From Harmonia axyridis (taxonomy: Eukaryota > Arthropoda > Insecta > Coleoptera > Coccinellidae), in assembly GCF_914767665.1 (NCBI RefSeq), contig NC_059502.1, positions 26,678,812 through 26,742,811 on the forward strand: a DNA stretch of 64,000 bases. Reading direction: 5' to 3'. Made by a program: the position numbers and the translations under genes. Below, piece after piece: positions 43,499 through 56,436 of this stretch. Each line of letters opens with the position of its first letter. Position 1 is the stretch's first letter. A model generated the notes under the pieces. That model was given only the letters and a program-made list of their open reading frames with translations. It was not told the DNA's origin and did not search any database.

Positions 43499-44455
43499 TA
43501 ACAAATTTTTCCATATAATCGATGCTGAAAAAAATACACAACATTTTCGTGACCACAAAATTCACGGAGATGAGATTCTTGATGATATTAAATAACATTT
43601 TTTAAGCTTCGTTCAATCATGGAAAATTTAAGAACATAAGAAAAAAAATTTCCAACATTTCCTTCATAGCAAATCCGATCAGAATGATATTAGGTATATA
43701 TTCAGTAGTTCCCTAGTGGTTACCAAATACTCGAATATTTTCCCAACAGCACGAAGTGCAGAAAGAAAAATATTCGATAATTTGGCAAGCACGAAAAATA
43801 ATGAATTTTGGATGAATAGATCTGCGTCAAACCAATAAGTTCAAATGTTATCGATAATTTTTCACCTTTTCCACGTAAACTTGTTCATTTGGCAAAAATA
43901 TGAAAACAAATCGATTGATAAAATCACGAGTTCGTTAGGGCTAGTGATTTTATTCAAATCCGTTTGTTTGAATCGTTTTGCCTCAAATAAACAAGTTTAA
44001 GTAAAGAAAATAAAAAATTATCTGATCAAATTTGAAGAACGAGTTGTATTTGGGAAGATTATTTTTGTCAAGAATTCAAATGATCGATATTCTTTTTGGA
44101 GATGGCACTGAATCGGTTGTGTTCATTTTTCAATAAATCTCGAAGAAGTTTAAGCTGTCAATACGTCAATGACGTTTCAATGTAAACAGGGTATTATCGA
44201 TGAGGAAGCAGTGTTATCACTATAACCCCGAATGATTGGTTAGAATTATGCATTGCTATTAGTTGAAACCACCAAAATGTCAGATTTTGGTATATGAAAA
44301 AAATAATCAAGGTAAATAATGGAAGCCTAATACTCAATTCGAAAGATTCACAGAGAAATGCAGTAGTATGTTGTTTCTCCGATTGAATAGGGATACAGAA
44401 AACTGGATGCGAACTAATAATAATTATCAGCAGCAGATTTGGCCATTAATAATTT
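43499..44455. other. Unassigned AT-rich DNA
   Basis: Nothing recognised beyond scattered short palindromes. Confidence 0.3.
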
Positions 44456-44459
44456 GATA

Positions 44460-44800
44460 TATAAATAGGGTAACATAAGGTATACCAAAATCATTCGAAA
44501 ACACTTCGATATCTTGAAAAAGAACTCAATTTTAAGCGTTCATAAGTAAACCTGATTCACAATTACTTTGAAGAAGGATCTGCGAAAAGCTGATAACATG
44601 AGTTTGATACACTATTTCGAAGGTCGTTTATTAATCTCAAGAAAAGTAGAGTTCCGAAGTTCGATCCCTGCGGTACACCCGGAAATGTCTCAAACGTGCC
44701 TGAAGATATTACCCTGAATACCACATACTATTTCTTGCCCCCAGGAGAGATAAAAAGCCTATATTACCGACATATGTAGTTTAGAAGAGGGTACATTTTG
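44460..44800 (-). pseudogene. Non-LTR reverse transcriptase scrap (GVPQGSNFGTLLF block)
   Basis: On the minus strand, around 44640-44720, SGTFETFPGVPQGSNFGTLLF is followed by RLINDLRNSVSN and, 40 bp on, LFADPSSK (a mutated (Y/F)ADD). This is an RT palm motif of the Jockey/I-type with SN instead of SI in the GVPQGS box. Heavily frameshifted; no endonuclease or tail. Confidence 0.55.
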
Positions 44801-45428
44801 AAATAGACGTGGTTTATATCAGTTAATCATGTATTTTCCAGAATTCACTACTACCTGAGGGAGGATAGTGAATTTATAGTTTGTGATGGATTGTTGGTGA
44901 ATGAATCTTGACTTTTAATTTTATCCAGAAAACATCAACATAATTCTCGACAATCTGTTAGGAATTTTTCAACATCGATGCGTGACATACGGAACGAGTA
45001 ATAACTAATAAGTCACTCCATTATAGAAAACTACTATTGACATGACCAGAACGTAACAATCTAAATTTCGACCGGGATAGTTGCAGGTGGATAACGTGCT
45101 CATTATCCAATTATTGACAGTTTCTATTTCGAAAGGTGTAAATATTTGAGCACAACTCCACTTCTAGGGTATAATTGCTTCGAATATTCATGTTGAGTTT
45201 GTAAATGGGACTAACGAATCGTGTGTCACGATCCTTCCGTACAAGTTAGCTGGATGATCTCATTTCGTGAAAATGAACGGGAACTATCGCTGATTCCGAT
45301 TGACATATATGAGGTGATTTCAGTTTGTATAATTAGAAAAAATTGCGGGAGTTTCTCGTGATCGATTTGGTATCGCCGTGTGCTTTCAGATATTTGATAT
45401 TTGGGATTAATAAAAAAAGTTAAAACTA
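44801..45428. other. Unassigned DNA
   Basis: No gene supported. Confidence 0.3.
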
Positions 45429-45461
45429 TTAGGACAATTGAAAAGTCCCCTGTCTGATGTA

Positions 45462-47001
45462 CAGTGCATCCCATTTTGGGTGAGACTGCCAGGTTTCTCG
45501 GTTGTTATTTAAGATAGAGCCTTGCGGTTTTCACGTTCCTGTCCTACTTTTTCGTGAAACTCAAGTTGGTCTAATCAGATTTTGCATAACTGTTTCCGTT
45601 CAAGAGATACAGGGTGATTTTGGAAATTGATACTTTTCGGACCCCTCCTTTATCTCCGAAGTTATTAGAAATAATGCTGAGGTAAAAACTACGTCTGAAT
45701 CAGAATTTTGCGTAGAATCCAGTGGCGTACTCAATTTTTTTTTCGGGGTATGGTTTTGAAGATTCAACACAAACCTATATTTTTTTCAATGGAACACCCT
45801 ATATATCATTACTTCGTTGAATTCGTTATTTTTTCCCTTCAAAATGATGTATGATACTATATAGGTAGAATGGTCAGAAATGTTAAAAAAACACTAAAAC
45901 ATCAAATAATGATGATTTTTTGTTAATGAGCAATGGATTTCCCATATGAAAAAAAGGTTCAATTGGATAATTTTGATTTGTGATTTTTATAAATAGTAGA
46001 GTAAGCAAACAAAGATAATACACTCATCACTAACATGAAAAACAAAACGTAGGTACCTACCTAATAGCAACAAATAAATAATACAGAAATTCATAAACAT
46101 TGCATGATATCTTACAGCTTAAACTGTTCAAATCACTGTCCATTTTCCTCTAATACATAATTGACAAAACTTTTCAATACGCCTGAGTGCATTTAATATT
46201 ATAAAAGGGCGGTTTTGTGAATCTTGGAAAACTGCCTCTCTTGATGCACGAAGTTCTTCGAGACTTTATGTCTTTTACTGTAGTATATTATATGTATTAG
46301 GGAAAATGGACAGCAAATTGAACAGTTTAATCTGTAAGATATTATGCAATGTTTATGAATTTTTTTATTATTCATTTGTTGCTATTAGGTAGGTACCTAC
46401 GTTTTGTTTTTCGTATTACCTACGTTTTGTTTTTCGTATTATATTATATTTGTTTGCTTAATCTACTATAAATAAGAATCACAAATGAAAATTATCCAAT
46501 TAATCCTTTTTTTCATATGGAAAATCCATTGCTCATTAACAAAAAATCATCATTATTTGATGTTCTAGTGTTTTTTTAACATTTCTGACCATCCTACCTA
46601 TATAGTGTCATACATCATTTTGAAGGGAAAAAAATAACGAATTCAACGAAGTAATAATATATAGGGTGTTCCATTGAAAAAAATATAGGTTTGTGTTGAA
46701 TCTTCAAAACCAAACCCCGAAAAAAAAATTGAGTACGCCACTGGATTCTACGCAAAATTCTGATTCAGACGTAGTTTTTACCTCAGCATTATTTCTAATA
46801 ACGTCGGAGATAAAGTAGGGGTCCGAAAAGTATCAATTTCCAAAATCACCCTGTATCTCTTGAACGGAAACAGTTATGCAAAATCTGATTAGACCAACTT
46901 GAGTTTCACGAAAAAGTAGGACAGGAACGTGAAAACCGCAAGGCTCTATCTTGAATAACAAGCGAGAAACCTGGCAGTCTCACCCAAAATGGGATGCACT
47001 G
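45462..47001. mobile_element. Giant foldback (1540 bp, ~690 bp arms) nested in the mariner
   Basis: Left end CAGTGCATCCCATTTTGGG and right end CCCAAAATGGGATGCACTG are perfect mirror images. The mirror symmetry continues for ~690 bp on each side with few differences (for example GGTAGGTACCTACGTTTTG segments, TATAGGGTGTTCCATTG, and GTATCTCTTGAACGGAAAC). Only about 130 bp (46155-46285) is unpaired. TA on both sides (45460-45461; 47002-47003) is duplicated relative to the intact mariner sequence, so the TSD is TA, as for Tc1/mariner-type non-autonomous elements. No ORF. Confidence 0.9.
46402..46442 (+). repeat. 22 bp tandem duplication in the foldback right arm
   Basis: CCTACGTTTTGTTTTTCGTA occurs twice in tandem at about 46397-46441. 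The left arm has only one copy, so this slipped after the foldback formed. Confidence 0.7.
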
Positions 47002-47687
47002 TACAGATAGCGGTGCTAGTATTAAATCCATATGATTTTTAGTAAGTACCAATATTCTTACGATACGTGTCAAAATTTGACAGCAGTCCGACCATTAGTT
47101 CGTGAGATATTGCATTGTGAGTGTAGCTACTTTTGTTATTTGAAAAAAGATTGAGAACAGAGAATTTCGTGTGCTAATAAAATATTGTTTTTGGCTTGAT
47201 GAAGAGTTTCCAGTGTCTGCACCGGGAAAATCAACCATCATTGATTGGTAATCTAAGTTTTAACGTGGCGAAATGACCAAAAATTAATTTTGAATGACCG
47301 TAAAGTGAAGTTGATCGAAATAACAGACATGTGAAGATATCATCTGAACGTGTACCTACATCATATTATTCACGAATATTTGTACATGAGAAAGCTGTGT
47401 GCAAAATGGGTGCCGCACGAGCTCAAAATCGATCAAAAGCAACAGCGTGTTAATGATTCTGAGCAGTGTTTAAGCTGTTTAAGTGCAATCAACCTGAATT
47501 TTTGCGTCGATATGTGGCAATGGATGAAACATGGCTCGATCGTACTACAAAAATGGTATCGAGAAGTTGGAAGATTGCTGTGTCGCCCTCTAAGGCAACT
47601 ATGTTGAATAATAAAATTGAATTTTGCCAAAAAAAATGTGTTTTACTATGGTAGACTGGGGACTTTTCAATTAGCCTGTTTGTGATA

Positions 47688-48365
47688 CATGGGCGTACAA
47701 CTTTGCTTCCGTCGTTTTTTCCGAAATTCGAGGCTTTATTGTAAAAAAATGGTTATACATTTATAATCCAAAAAAAATTATTGTCCATCGCTGGCGACTA
47801 CTTTCCCCCATCTTTCGGCAGCGTACGAATCCCGCGTTGAAAAAACTGGTCATCTTTCGAAGCGATCCAGAAATTAATTCAATTTTTTACTTCTTCATAA
47901 GACCGGAAGTGCTGGTTAGCCAGGCCGTATGCAAGTGATAGTCCTTGGGAGAAATGTCTGGAAAATACGTCGGGTGGGGTATGACTTCCCATTTCAACGT
48001 TTCCAAGTATGTCTTGATCACTTTCGCAACATGGAGTCGAGCATTGTTATGCTGTAAAATCACTTCATCATGTCTCTCGTTGTATTTCGACCGTTTGTCT
48101 TTCAATGCTCGGCTCAAAAGCATTAATTGCGTTCGAGAACGATCCCTGTGATTGTTTCAGTCGGTTCTAACAACTGGTAATATGCTACGCCGAGCTGGTT
48201 CCACCAAATCCTGAGCATGACCTTGGAACCGTGAATATTTGGTTAGGACGTCGTCGTGGAAGCATTGCCGGGATATCCTCATGATTTTCTGTGCTTGGGA
48301 TTATCGTAATGAACCCGTTTTTGGTCTCCAGTCACAATGCGATGCAATAATCCCTTCTACCTTTT
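47688..48365 (-). mobile_element. Mos1/mauritiana-like mariner, 5' half missing
   Basis: Begins with CATGGGCGTACAACTTTGCT after a TA, the same terminal sequence as 39090-39774. The minus strand encodes transposase C-terminal parts: DEVILQHNNARLHVAKVIKT (Asp region near 48040-48080), WEVIPHPTYFPDISPKDYHL (near 47960-48020), and AWLTSTSGLMKK from the 47887-48123 frame. It then runs to RDSFRT..KDDQFFQRGI..LPKDGGK near the left terminal repeat. Sequence up to 48365 continues the same protein toward the N-terminus and then stops abruptly. It abuts the other mariner with 8 bp between. Confidence 0.85.
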
Positions 48366-51300
48366 TCTTACAAGCATTTCTTCCTAACATCTATATTAAT
48401 ATCCCAAGATTTCATCTTGCCAGAATTGAATATGAAAGGTGAATTTTGAATCACATCTTGAAAAGAAAGGTGTTGCGTCAAGTGAATTTTACTCAAACTA
48501 TACAGTGCAGTTGAATATTCAGATTTATTTAGGTCGAAAAACCAACACCTGCAGGTACAAATATAGCTAAAAATAGAACGGGAACATCCATGGCGCCACA
48601 TTGGCAACAAAAAACAAATGGATGATACAAGAAGTGACATTTGCATGTTTATGTGGGCGCAAATTAAATCGACCATAGGTAACATTGAGCATTATCATCC
48701 TAAAGAGATAACTTCGACTAATGCAAAACCCCGCAAAACAAATCACAGAAAGATAACAGAAGATCCCTCCATTCAACGTTCAAGCCTTCTGCTCCCGTCA
48801 ACAGAACTTGTTTCTTGAGTTCGCATACCCTCAATCCTATTGCTGTCAGCCGTATAAAGGTATTATTGAATTGATGCCAAGGGAACATAATTCGTTCCAA
48901 ATGTCGATACTTTCCGGTAGATAACCTGAACCAAGCGGCCAGCATTCGATAACTATTCGACATATCAGCTACTGTCATAAATTCTGTGCTCACTCCTCAA
49001 CTCCGAGTTTCTCAAACAGAGTTATCTCGCCGAAGTGAAATATTATCAATTTGCATGGATGAAATCCATTTACACCGGCTTGGAAATATGCTAACTGGTA
49101 TTCACTAATTGCCAACAGCTAGCTTGGGCTCGAACCTGTTCGGAACACTGCTTAGTTAGCATATTTTCATTAATAACGTCAGCGATTTCATCATCATTCC
49201 CCGTCCTATGCTCGATTTCGGAATGGTTTCTGTTCCGTTTTTATTAATTAATGAATAGAAATGTCAGCCTCGCGAGCCCCGAGATCTTGTTTCGTCTCCG
49301 GGCCGAATGGATCGAGTTTTACGTTATCTGTCTTATAATGAGTCATTCTTAATTAGGAGCATTATCAGATGGGATGTCAACGTATCCACGGTTAAGTTTT
49401 AATTGAATTCTCCGAAGATAATATGAAGAAGTTGATATAATCAACTTTGCGTGTAAAGAGGACTCGATGACACAAATGTTCGTCGCTTCTTCCGGAGACT
49501 TGTTATAGGGTTCTGCAGCTTCAACTTTCAATAAGCTGAATGCTAGAGTTTTATGTCATTATAACTTTTCAATGCATATCAATTATTCCTAGTTGGTTCA
49601 TATTCTTGGAAATTTTCCTAAGTAGTTGAAGAGTTATGTACACATATATTATTTGATGTATGTACTGAACATGCTGGTTTTTGTGAATGTTACTTCGAAA
49701 GTCTTTCATTTCAGAGGTAATTTGACAACTTTAGTTATGAGTACATTTCATTCAAAGACTTATGTTTTGAAATATACTAATTTTGGCCGAAAGATCGGTA
49801 ATGCAAGTAGCTCCGCTACTGATGGGTAGAAGTTTGGTAAAGTTAGTACTCTCCGTTGGGCGGGTTGCTCCTTTTATTGACAGTGCCCTGATGATTTAAA
49901 AAGCAACATATTCTGTGGGTCCTTCTTGATTGATATGTTATGATGAGAGACAATTCTCTGTTATAATAAAGATTTTAGTTTCCAAGTCAGCTATAATTGT
50001 TTTATTTAGACTTCTTTTCGAAGCATTGGTCATGGATATTAGAGTTCCTTCGTTTTGGATGAAGACGAAGATATAATCGATACAATAGTTGGACCAGTTC
50101 TAGAATTAGCTGAACTCTTGTCTAATTTGGAAAGTGAAAATAGAGCAATTATGAATAAATGAATTTTTATTAAAATACAATTCCTCTGGATATGGAGATG
50201 TTCCACAACTGTTTCTTCTGCTGAACGGCCATTGGTGAAAAAAAATCAGTTTAGATTCCTGAAAGCATTAAAATTGTTCTCCCTCAGTTTTCTTGAAATC
50301 GAAAGAATACTCACTGGCGTCATTGCTCCTTTTGACCTCCAAACAACCCAAACTCGTAATAAGAATAAGGAAGTAGTTTCTTCGGTGAGTTGTCTTTTCA
50401 CAATATGCATGAATTTATTGACAATTCCCAATGAAATATTTCACCACAATGATTGAAATATATCTATGTATTTCGGATCCAGAAATCACAGTACCTGAAG
50501 ATTCTAGCTAAGCCAAGAAATCATTCAGGAGAGCGATAAGATTAGTTAAGCGTTCCAGTTGAATTTTAATAATTCGTAAAGAATATTATATGATGATAGG
50601 TCGCACTATATCAATTCACTTTTCCACGGAAATTGGAAAAATAGATTGAGAAACATGATCTAAATGAACACAATCGCAATGTATTGGTGAACTGAAAAAT
50701 GAATGAATATTCGAATGAAAACAAGAAACTTGAAATCAACTAGGGCAGAACCACAAGCCAAGAGTCTATACACCATAAGGGGAAAAAAGATTTCTAGGAG
50801 TGACACATAAATATGAATTAAGTGTCTCTAGCTATAATGCATGCGAGTTCAAACGTTTCATATATATCTTCTACATGAGGTATGTTAGATTTTTATATTT
50901 GAGGATAGTCATATCCTATATCAAGTAGCTTTGAAAACTGCAATATCATTAAGCTTTCATCAGAATTAGCCACATTTCTGCTTGAGCTTTTAGGTAATTC
51001 ACTCCAATGACCTGGCGATTTCTGCTCAGAAGGCCCCAGAAGATACTTAAGCTTTTATACTAAAGTTTCTCGGTATAGTTAGGTATCGATTCATTTAAAT
51101 TTTGAGAATATAATCTATGGACACCGCTGCTACATAAACTGCAGGAGATATACATAGCTGAAACTCTATAGTATCACTCAAGGGATCGTACAAAAGGAAA
51201 AAATCAGACTTCATATGATCAATTCAACATCATAGCTCATCAATCAATCACAGTGAAGAGACGACTGTAGATAGCAATAAAATTCAACTATCAACAGTCA

Positions 51301-53125
51301 CCATTTTGGTGATTGATTCTTCTTATCTATCAAATATAATTTTGAGTAGCAGATGTAGGTACATCTGAAGAATTGCATCCTCGATTTCATTCACTATATT
51401 GATAAAACTCATAGCATAGTTCGTATCGTCAGCTATGAAATTAACCAATTATCTTAAATTGAATGCATCAATTCCTCACATTTTATAGAAGCAGTGTCTC
51501 GCTCCTTTGGGAATGGCAATGAGTGTAATGACAAACGTCACCGTTGGCCATAACGTGATGTGAGCAATATAAAAATGCACTCCCAGTAGGCCGTTTTCAT
51601 ATTAACGTCGTACCGCACCCCACCACACCTAGGTGGCGTGACTGTGCATACTTTACTCTTGTCGCTCATCACATCATGCAATTCGGATGTTTTCGTCTGC
51701 ATTATTCTGACTTTTATGAATGCATATGAATAAATAATCAACATTTCGTGTCTGCTTAGGTAGATATGTTTTTTTGGACTTATTCAGTTTATCACTTATT
51801 GGTGCACCTTTATCAATATGAACCCGCTAATCTAGAGGGTAGACCAAGAGTTCTTTGGGGATTTCAAGCTACTGATAATAGAGAAACACGTTTTACCAAT
51901 CAAGAGTTGTTAATTTCACATTTTACTTACTCTGTATTCTGAATGTGAATAGTCTCATAGGTAGAACAATAAGATTGATGAATCTGCTATGGATATTCAA
52001 GTCTCAAAAACAAATGTTGGTTACGGTATTAAAACCGATCAATTTTTGTAATTTCTACTCTTTCTGAATATTTACAAAAGGAATCATGAAATGTAGATAA
52101 ATGATTTGCTTATCTTTGGCTCAACTGTTGCAAAAGGTCCTGTGGTAAAATATATCGATTACAGATAGTATTCCTATTTGAATGATCTTTTGATAGTCAA
52201 CCATGAAATCGAAATATTTTATTCTACCCACATATGTAGCTTTATGAAGCAATACCTCTGAGAATTCACATTATATGAAAATGAAAAGCAATAGAAGGAA
52301 ACCAAAAAAAAAATAGTAATTTGATTAATTGAAATTGATCATTGAGAAATCGATGAGATAATTAGATAAGAAACTGAACACCTTTCAGAACTCTTTTGAC
52401 CCTGGACATGCTCGTAGCTTGGATTTTATTACTATATCGATAGTTTTCATAGTCTCGTAGCGTAGTATATTATTTTATGTACCTTACTATCATTCTGGAG
52501 CAAGTTTTTACTGAAGCTAAAAGCACTAATCTGCCTAGAATCAGCATCAACATTTCATTAACATCAGAATTCTAAGAATGGTTGAAAAATGTGAGGTTCT
52601 ATCCTCACCCCTGTATGTTTCTAGTCCAATAAATGTTTTGCGAGATGATAGGGAGTTTTTTCTTCTTCCTGTAGAATTCGTTCTCGTCAGGTTCTTATGA
52701 ATACATTTCCATTAGGTGCTTCCAAGTAAGGAGGTGCAGTATGTACTTACTGAGATCCAAATACTTTTTAGATCTAGCTGTATTAAGGTTCTGAAGGTCC
52801 TTTGTAGTAATCTATCCCTGTAAGAAAGTATGTTATATATGTTTCAAAAAACAGTAGAAAATCTTAAGTTGCAGATGAGGAATGGTAGCAGCATGGGAAT
52901 CTAGACGATGAAAATCGTAATGAATGATTACACAATAGAATATCAATGGGTTTCATGAAAGTTTGATTGAGCAAGTTTATCGAAACAACAAAGCATCTTA
53001 TCCAGGTTGCGGCTGAGCCGATTGACGAGTTTTGACAGGTCCTTGCTCGGGATGTGATGGGGCATATAGGTGCAGAAGAGGTCTTTGTGTTCCTTAGAGT
53101 CAGTAGTTTTTAGGCAGCACCATGA
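48366..53125. other. Long unassigned stretch
   Basis: No protein homology is recognised over nearly 4.8 kb. Overlapping short frames on both strands (e.g. 48718-48993 minus, 50232-50456 plus and 50246-50431 minus) lack motifs. Sub-regions near 49090-49340 and 51520-51720 are more GC-balanced and could be conserved non-coding DNA. This is the best candidate for undisturbed host sequence in the window. Confidence 0.3.
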
Positions 53126-53129
53126 TTTG

Positions 53130-53845
53130 GACCGGAATCCATTGAGGTTTTGTCGTTCACACATCTTACGAAAATAACCATTCTGTCATCGCGACCAAGC
53201 GTGCATTTCGGCAGTCCTATCAACGTTTCAGTTCCTTCCGCAAATACAATCAAAACTTGGGCTCGTCAAGTGATAGACCTTATTTTTTCGAGGAGGAAAA
53301 TGTCACCATTCCCAGCGTTATGTGTCAATGTTGGAAATCTTCTTACAGCCTGAACTGGAAAAACTTGCTGAAGAATCCGATCTGGGCGACATCTGTTTCA
53401 AGCAGGATGGCGCTACAGCCCACACAGCTTGAACTTCATTAGCTGTTTTGAGACAGATGTTCCCAGGGAGACTGGTATCATTGAGAAGGGACGTGGGTTG
53501 GCCAGTGCGCTCACCAGATTTGAGCATCTCCGACTTCTTCCTTTGCGGCCACCTTAAAGATAAGTTCTTCAAACATAGTCCACACACCCTGCCAGAACTC
53601 AAACAGCGAATAACCGAAGAAATCCGGGCCATACCGTTCGAGATATGCCGAAAAGCGGTCGAAAACTTCCAAAATCGACTAGTGTGTCGCTGCTGATGGC
53701 CGCCATCTAAGTGATATTGTTTCAAAACTCGAGCAATAAAATTATATTTCCTACTGCTTCGATTGAATAAAACCGTTTTTCCCTAACTTCCACCATTTTT
53801 TTTATAGCCCTTTGAAACTCGTCCGTCGGCTCTGCCGCACCCTGT
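53130..53845 (+). mobile_element. DUF4817-type mariner-like element, internally deleted
   Basis: The plus strand starts with an N-terminal YENNHSVIATKRAFRQSYQR (DUF4817-type helix-turn-helix, about 53160-53220) and a VPSANTIKTWARQVID segment (53224-53280). Then, skipping the middle, comes LEKLAEESDLGDICFKQDGA (about 53362-53412). This is followed by the TAHT segment and RQMFPGRLVSLRRDVGWPVRS then PDLSISDFFLCG (53448-53550), HLKDKFFKHSPHTLPELKQRI, and EICRKAVENFQNR with a terminal GRHLSDIV. The catalytic DGA is present, but frameshifts break it. The right end is probably near a CACCCTGTA at about 53840. Confidence 0.75.
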
Positions 53846-55200
53846 ATATATATATCGGGATGTTTTCGGGATGTCATTTGGAGGAATAGAGATCTGAGAA
53901 CAGAAAAATGCGCATATTTAAGACATGTGTTAGAGTGAGACCAATATCAAACAGACAAAAATTAAGAACTATAGAAACGAAGACAGAATACCCAACAGTA
54001 AAATGAGAGATCTGTGTAATGCTCAGGATAATGTCCAATAGGGACGACAAAGAAGACAAGAGTGGACCCAGCAGGTTCATAGAATGGGCACTGATGGATA
54101 AACTGGAAGAGTCAGGGATCTGGAGCTAATGGATAAAAGACTATGAGGACGTTCCTTCAAAATTTGGCAAGACAAGACAATGAAATGGGAACTCAATGCT
54201 TTTATTTCATCTTGATATCATTCATGGAACCCAATTATAATAAAGCTGCAGGCATTCACAACGAAATGTATATGTTTGATAAGACAGATTACCTCCTTAT
54301 GAATTATGACAAGAAGTTAATAGTTTCAGTTAATAAATGAGTTGTTTTTCATTCTTCTCTATTTGTTAAGTGCGGAGATCACTTGAGATTCAATCTAGAA
54401 TGCACAAAACAATTAAATTACTGCAATTTTTTCGGCTAATTTTTTACAGGAGTTTATTCACCAAATATGAATACTTTTACCGAAAAGGGGTATTGTATGT
54501 TTACTGATAGGCGTCAATTAGACTCCAGAAAAGAATTTTTCAGGTTTGACTGTTTTCTACTCATTCGAAAATTCTTTCAAAAAGATTAGTAATTGTATAA
54601 AATGCCTATGTTCCTCTTCTAAAGCTCGTAATTCTAAGTTATTAGATACATCAACCTATTTATATGTAGCCAGTGTTAGGAGTAATGGTCCCAGAACGAA
54701 ACAGATAAAAAGAATGAAATTCGATTAAACCCCAGTTTGGAGTGATCCGAAGAAAGAATCGTTTCATGGAACAAAGTCCGGAAGTAACACATTAGAAACA
54801 CCCAACCGAGTTGGGATGGTCGAGGATGTCGTTTTATGTCTGACAACACTTTAAAATGGGTCTCTTTATGTCCGTCCTGGTCGATGATTTAGTCATTAGG
54901 AGAAGGACGACTGTTCAGTGTATAATTTGAAGGAGGAAATTAACAGATGTTCGTTTCAACCGGAGATTTTTATTTTACTACGCGGATTGTCAATTTCAGG
55001 TTCGTTTAGTTTAATTACACTGGAAGTTGAATGATCTGTGTTTTCTCTTTATGTTTCAGGATTTCATGTTTATATCGATTTGAAATAGGACTGAGACCTT
55101 ATTTATGTTTACATTTCGATAAATATATTTCACAATAAGGGTCTTTAACAATCATATTGTATAAATAATAAATGGATATTGCATATTTCAACATTGATGT
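53846..55200. other. Mostly unassigned; one decayed ORF near 53990-54130
   Basis: A plus frame with DDKEDKSGPSRFIEWALMDK near 54038-54100, followed by a stop and WIKDYEDVPSKFGK, looks like an eroded protein-coding segment. I do not recognise its family. The 54720-55000 segment is somewhat GC-balanced. Confidence 0.3.
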
Positions 55201-55204
55201 CGAA

Positions 55205-55835
55205 ATAGTATATTCTGAAACAAGTTGCAGAATGGGCCCCTATTCGAACACAAATGCGAAATTCCAACGCATGAGTGCTGGAATTACATTCTGCAACAAG
55301 TATTAAACGATATTTTCTCTATTTCAGTCAAGTTTTGTGAAATATTGTCGAAATTCAATGAAAACTTCAGATTATAATATATCCTAATGACTTTTGTATT
55401 GTATCTTGGCAGTTGGTGTGATTGTTACGAGAATTGACAGATTATGGAATTTGAATTCAAATGGTACGTTTCGAATTTTGAAATAATTTAAAATTACGCA
55501 TCAAATTCGTGAATTAGGTCTGACGAAATAGATTTAACACTACCAGAATTAAGAGAAATGTTGCAAATAATAATAATAATGATAATAAATCGACTTTATT
55601 CAAAAAAGAAGATTATCTAAAGCGACTCTTAACCATTCCTAAATCATTCCACTATATCCAAATCATATTAATTTGACAATTGACGTGTGTTGAAATTTGA
55701 TATGATCGGAAGTCAGTTAAGACAACCACAAAACGAAAAATATAACTGAAAACAATGCTGTAATGACTAATGAGTTCATTACAGCACTGTTCTTAGTACT
55801 GTAATGAACTAATTACGATACTGAAATAGAGAAAA
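55205..55835 (+). repeat. Dispersed repeat B, copy 2, with LINE tail inserted
   Basis: Homologous along its length to 9838-10395. A ~80 bp block (55569-55650) interrupts it. The block contains AATAATAATAATGATAATAA then TCGACTTTATTCAAAAAAG, i.e. a minus-strand non-LTR tail end. Flanking CAAAT/AAATC supports a short target duplication. The interruption is missing from copy 1. Confidence 0.65.
55569..55650 (-). mobile_element. Very short 5'-truncated non-LTR 3' tail
   Basis: TAA microsatellite plus ~60 bp, flanked by an AAAT-like duplication inside repeat B. No coding sequence remains. Confidence 0.5.
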
Positions 55836-56436
55836 AAATTACATTGAATCGAAATGTAGTGTTATTGAACTCTTATATTTATTGAATATAGTAATGTTGC
55901 CATTTGTGCAAGTTTTCTATTTTGGGACTATAGCATTCCTCTTTTTGGGCCCTCATTGTCTCATTCTTTGATTAGAATAGACTGTACTCTCATCCCGTGA
56001 CGCTAGATATAATTTTCAAATTTTGATGCAAAATTTTATGCTGATCGCGTCACCAGAACCAGAGAAGAACATATTAAATATTACTCAATCACACAGCTGA
56101 GGAAGTTGAGATTTTGGTTGTAGTTATAATTAAGCATCAACAACTTTCAAGATAAGCACATCTTCAGAAAGAATCATATAAAATTCGAGGAGAATATTGG
56201 AAAAGAAATAGGTACCCAATATTTCTGTGATATTAGATCAGATCGAGTTGATATTGTGTATATATAAATAAATATTTTCAATCTTCATGAGAGATAGCGT
56301 CGTAAGCACCATAAAAAATTCGAAAAGAATATCGAACGAAATAATGGGAAATGCACTGACAAGAAATCAGGAGTTTTTGAACGCTTGTTCATTCATGCTC
56401 CAATTGCATCCTTGAAGACAACATTACTGTATATAC

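Larger units (their letters stand above)
45429..47680 (+). mobile_element. Irritans-type mariner, split by a foldback and internally deleted
   Basis: The left end (TTAGGACAATTGAAAAGTCC... then CTGTCTGATG) and right end (GACTGGGGACTTTTCAATTA) match the terminal repeats of the 31947-33146 mariner. A 1540 bp foldback sits 33 bp inside the left end. Downstream, the transposase reads on the plus strand: PAPGKSTIIDW-like region near 47210-47250, HHIIHEYLYMRKLCAKWVPH then ELKIDQKQQRVNDSEQCL (47350-47470), and a frameshifted PEFLRRYVAMDETWL (near 47490-47530, 47466-47654 frame). It then jumps toward the 3' repeat, so the catalytic core is deleted. Confidence 0.85.

Noticed and set aside
48368..48993. 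Overlapping minus-strand frames (105, 69 and 91 codons)
   Set aside because: They overlap in different frames with no conserved motif.
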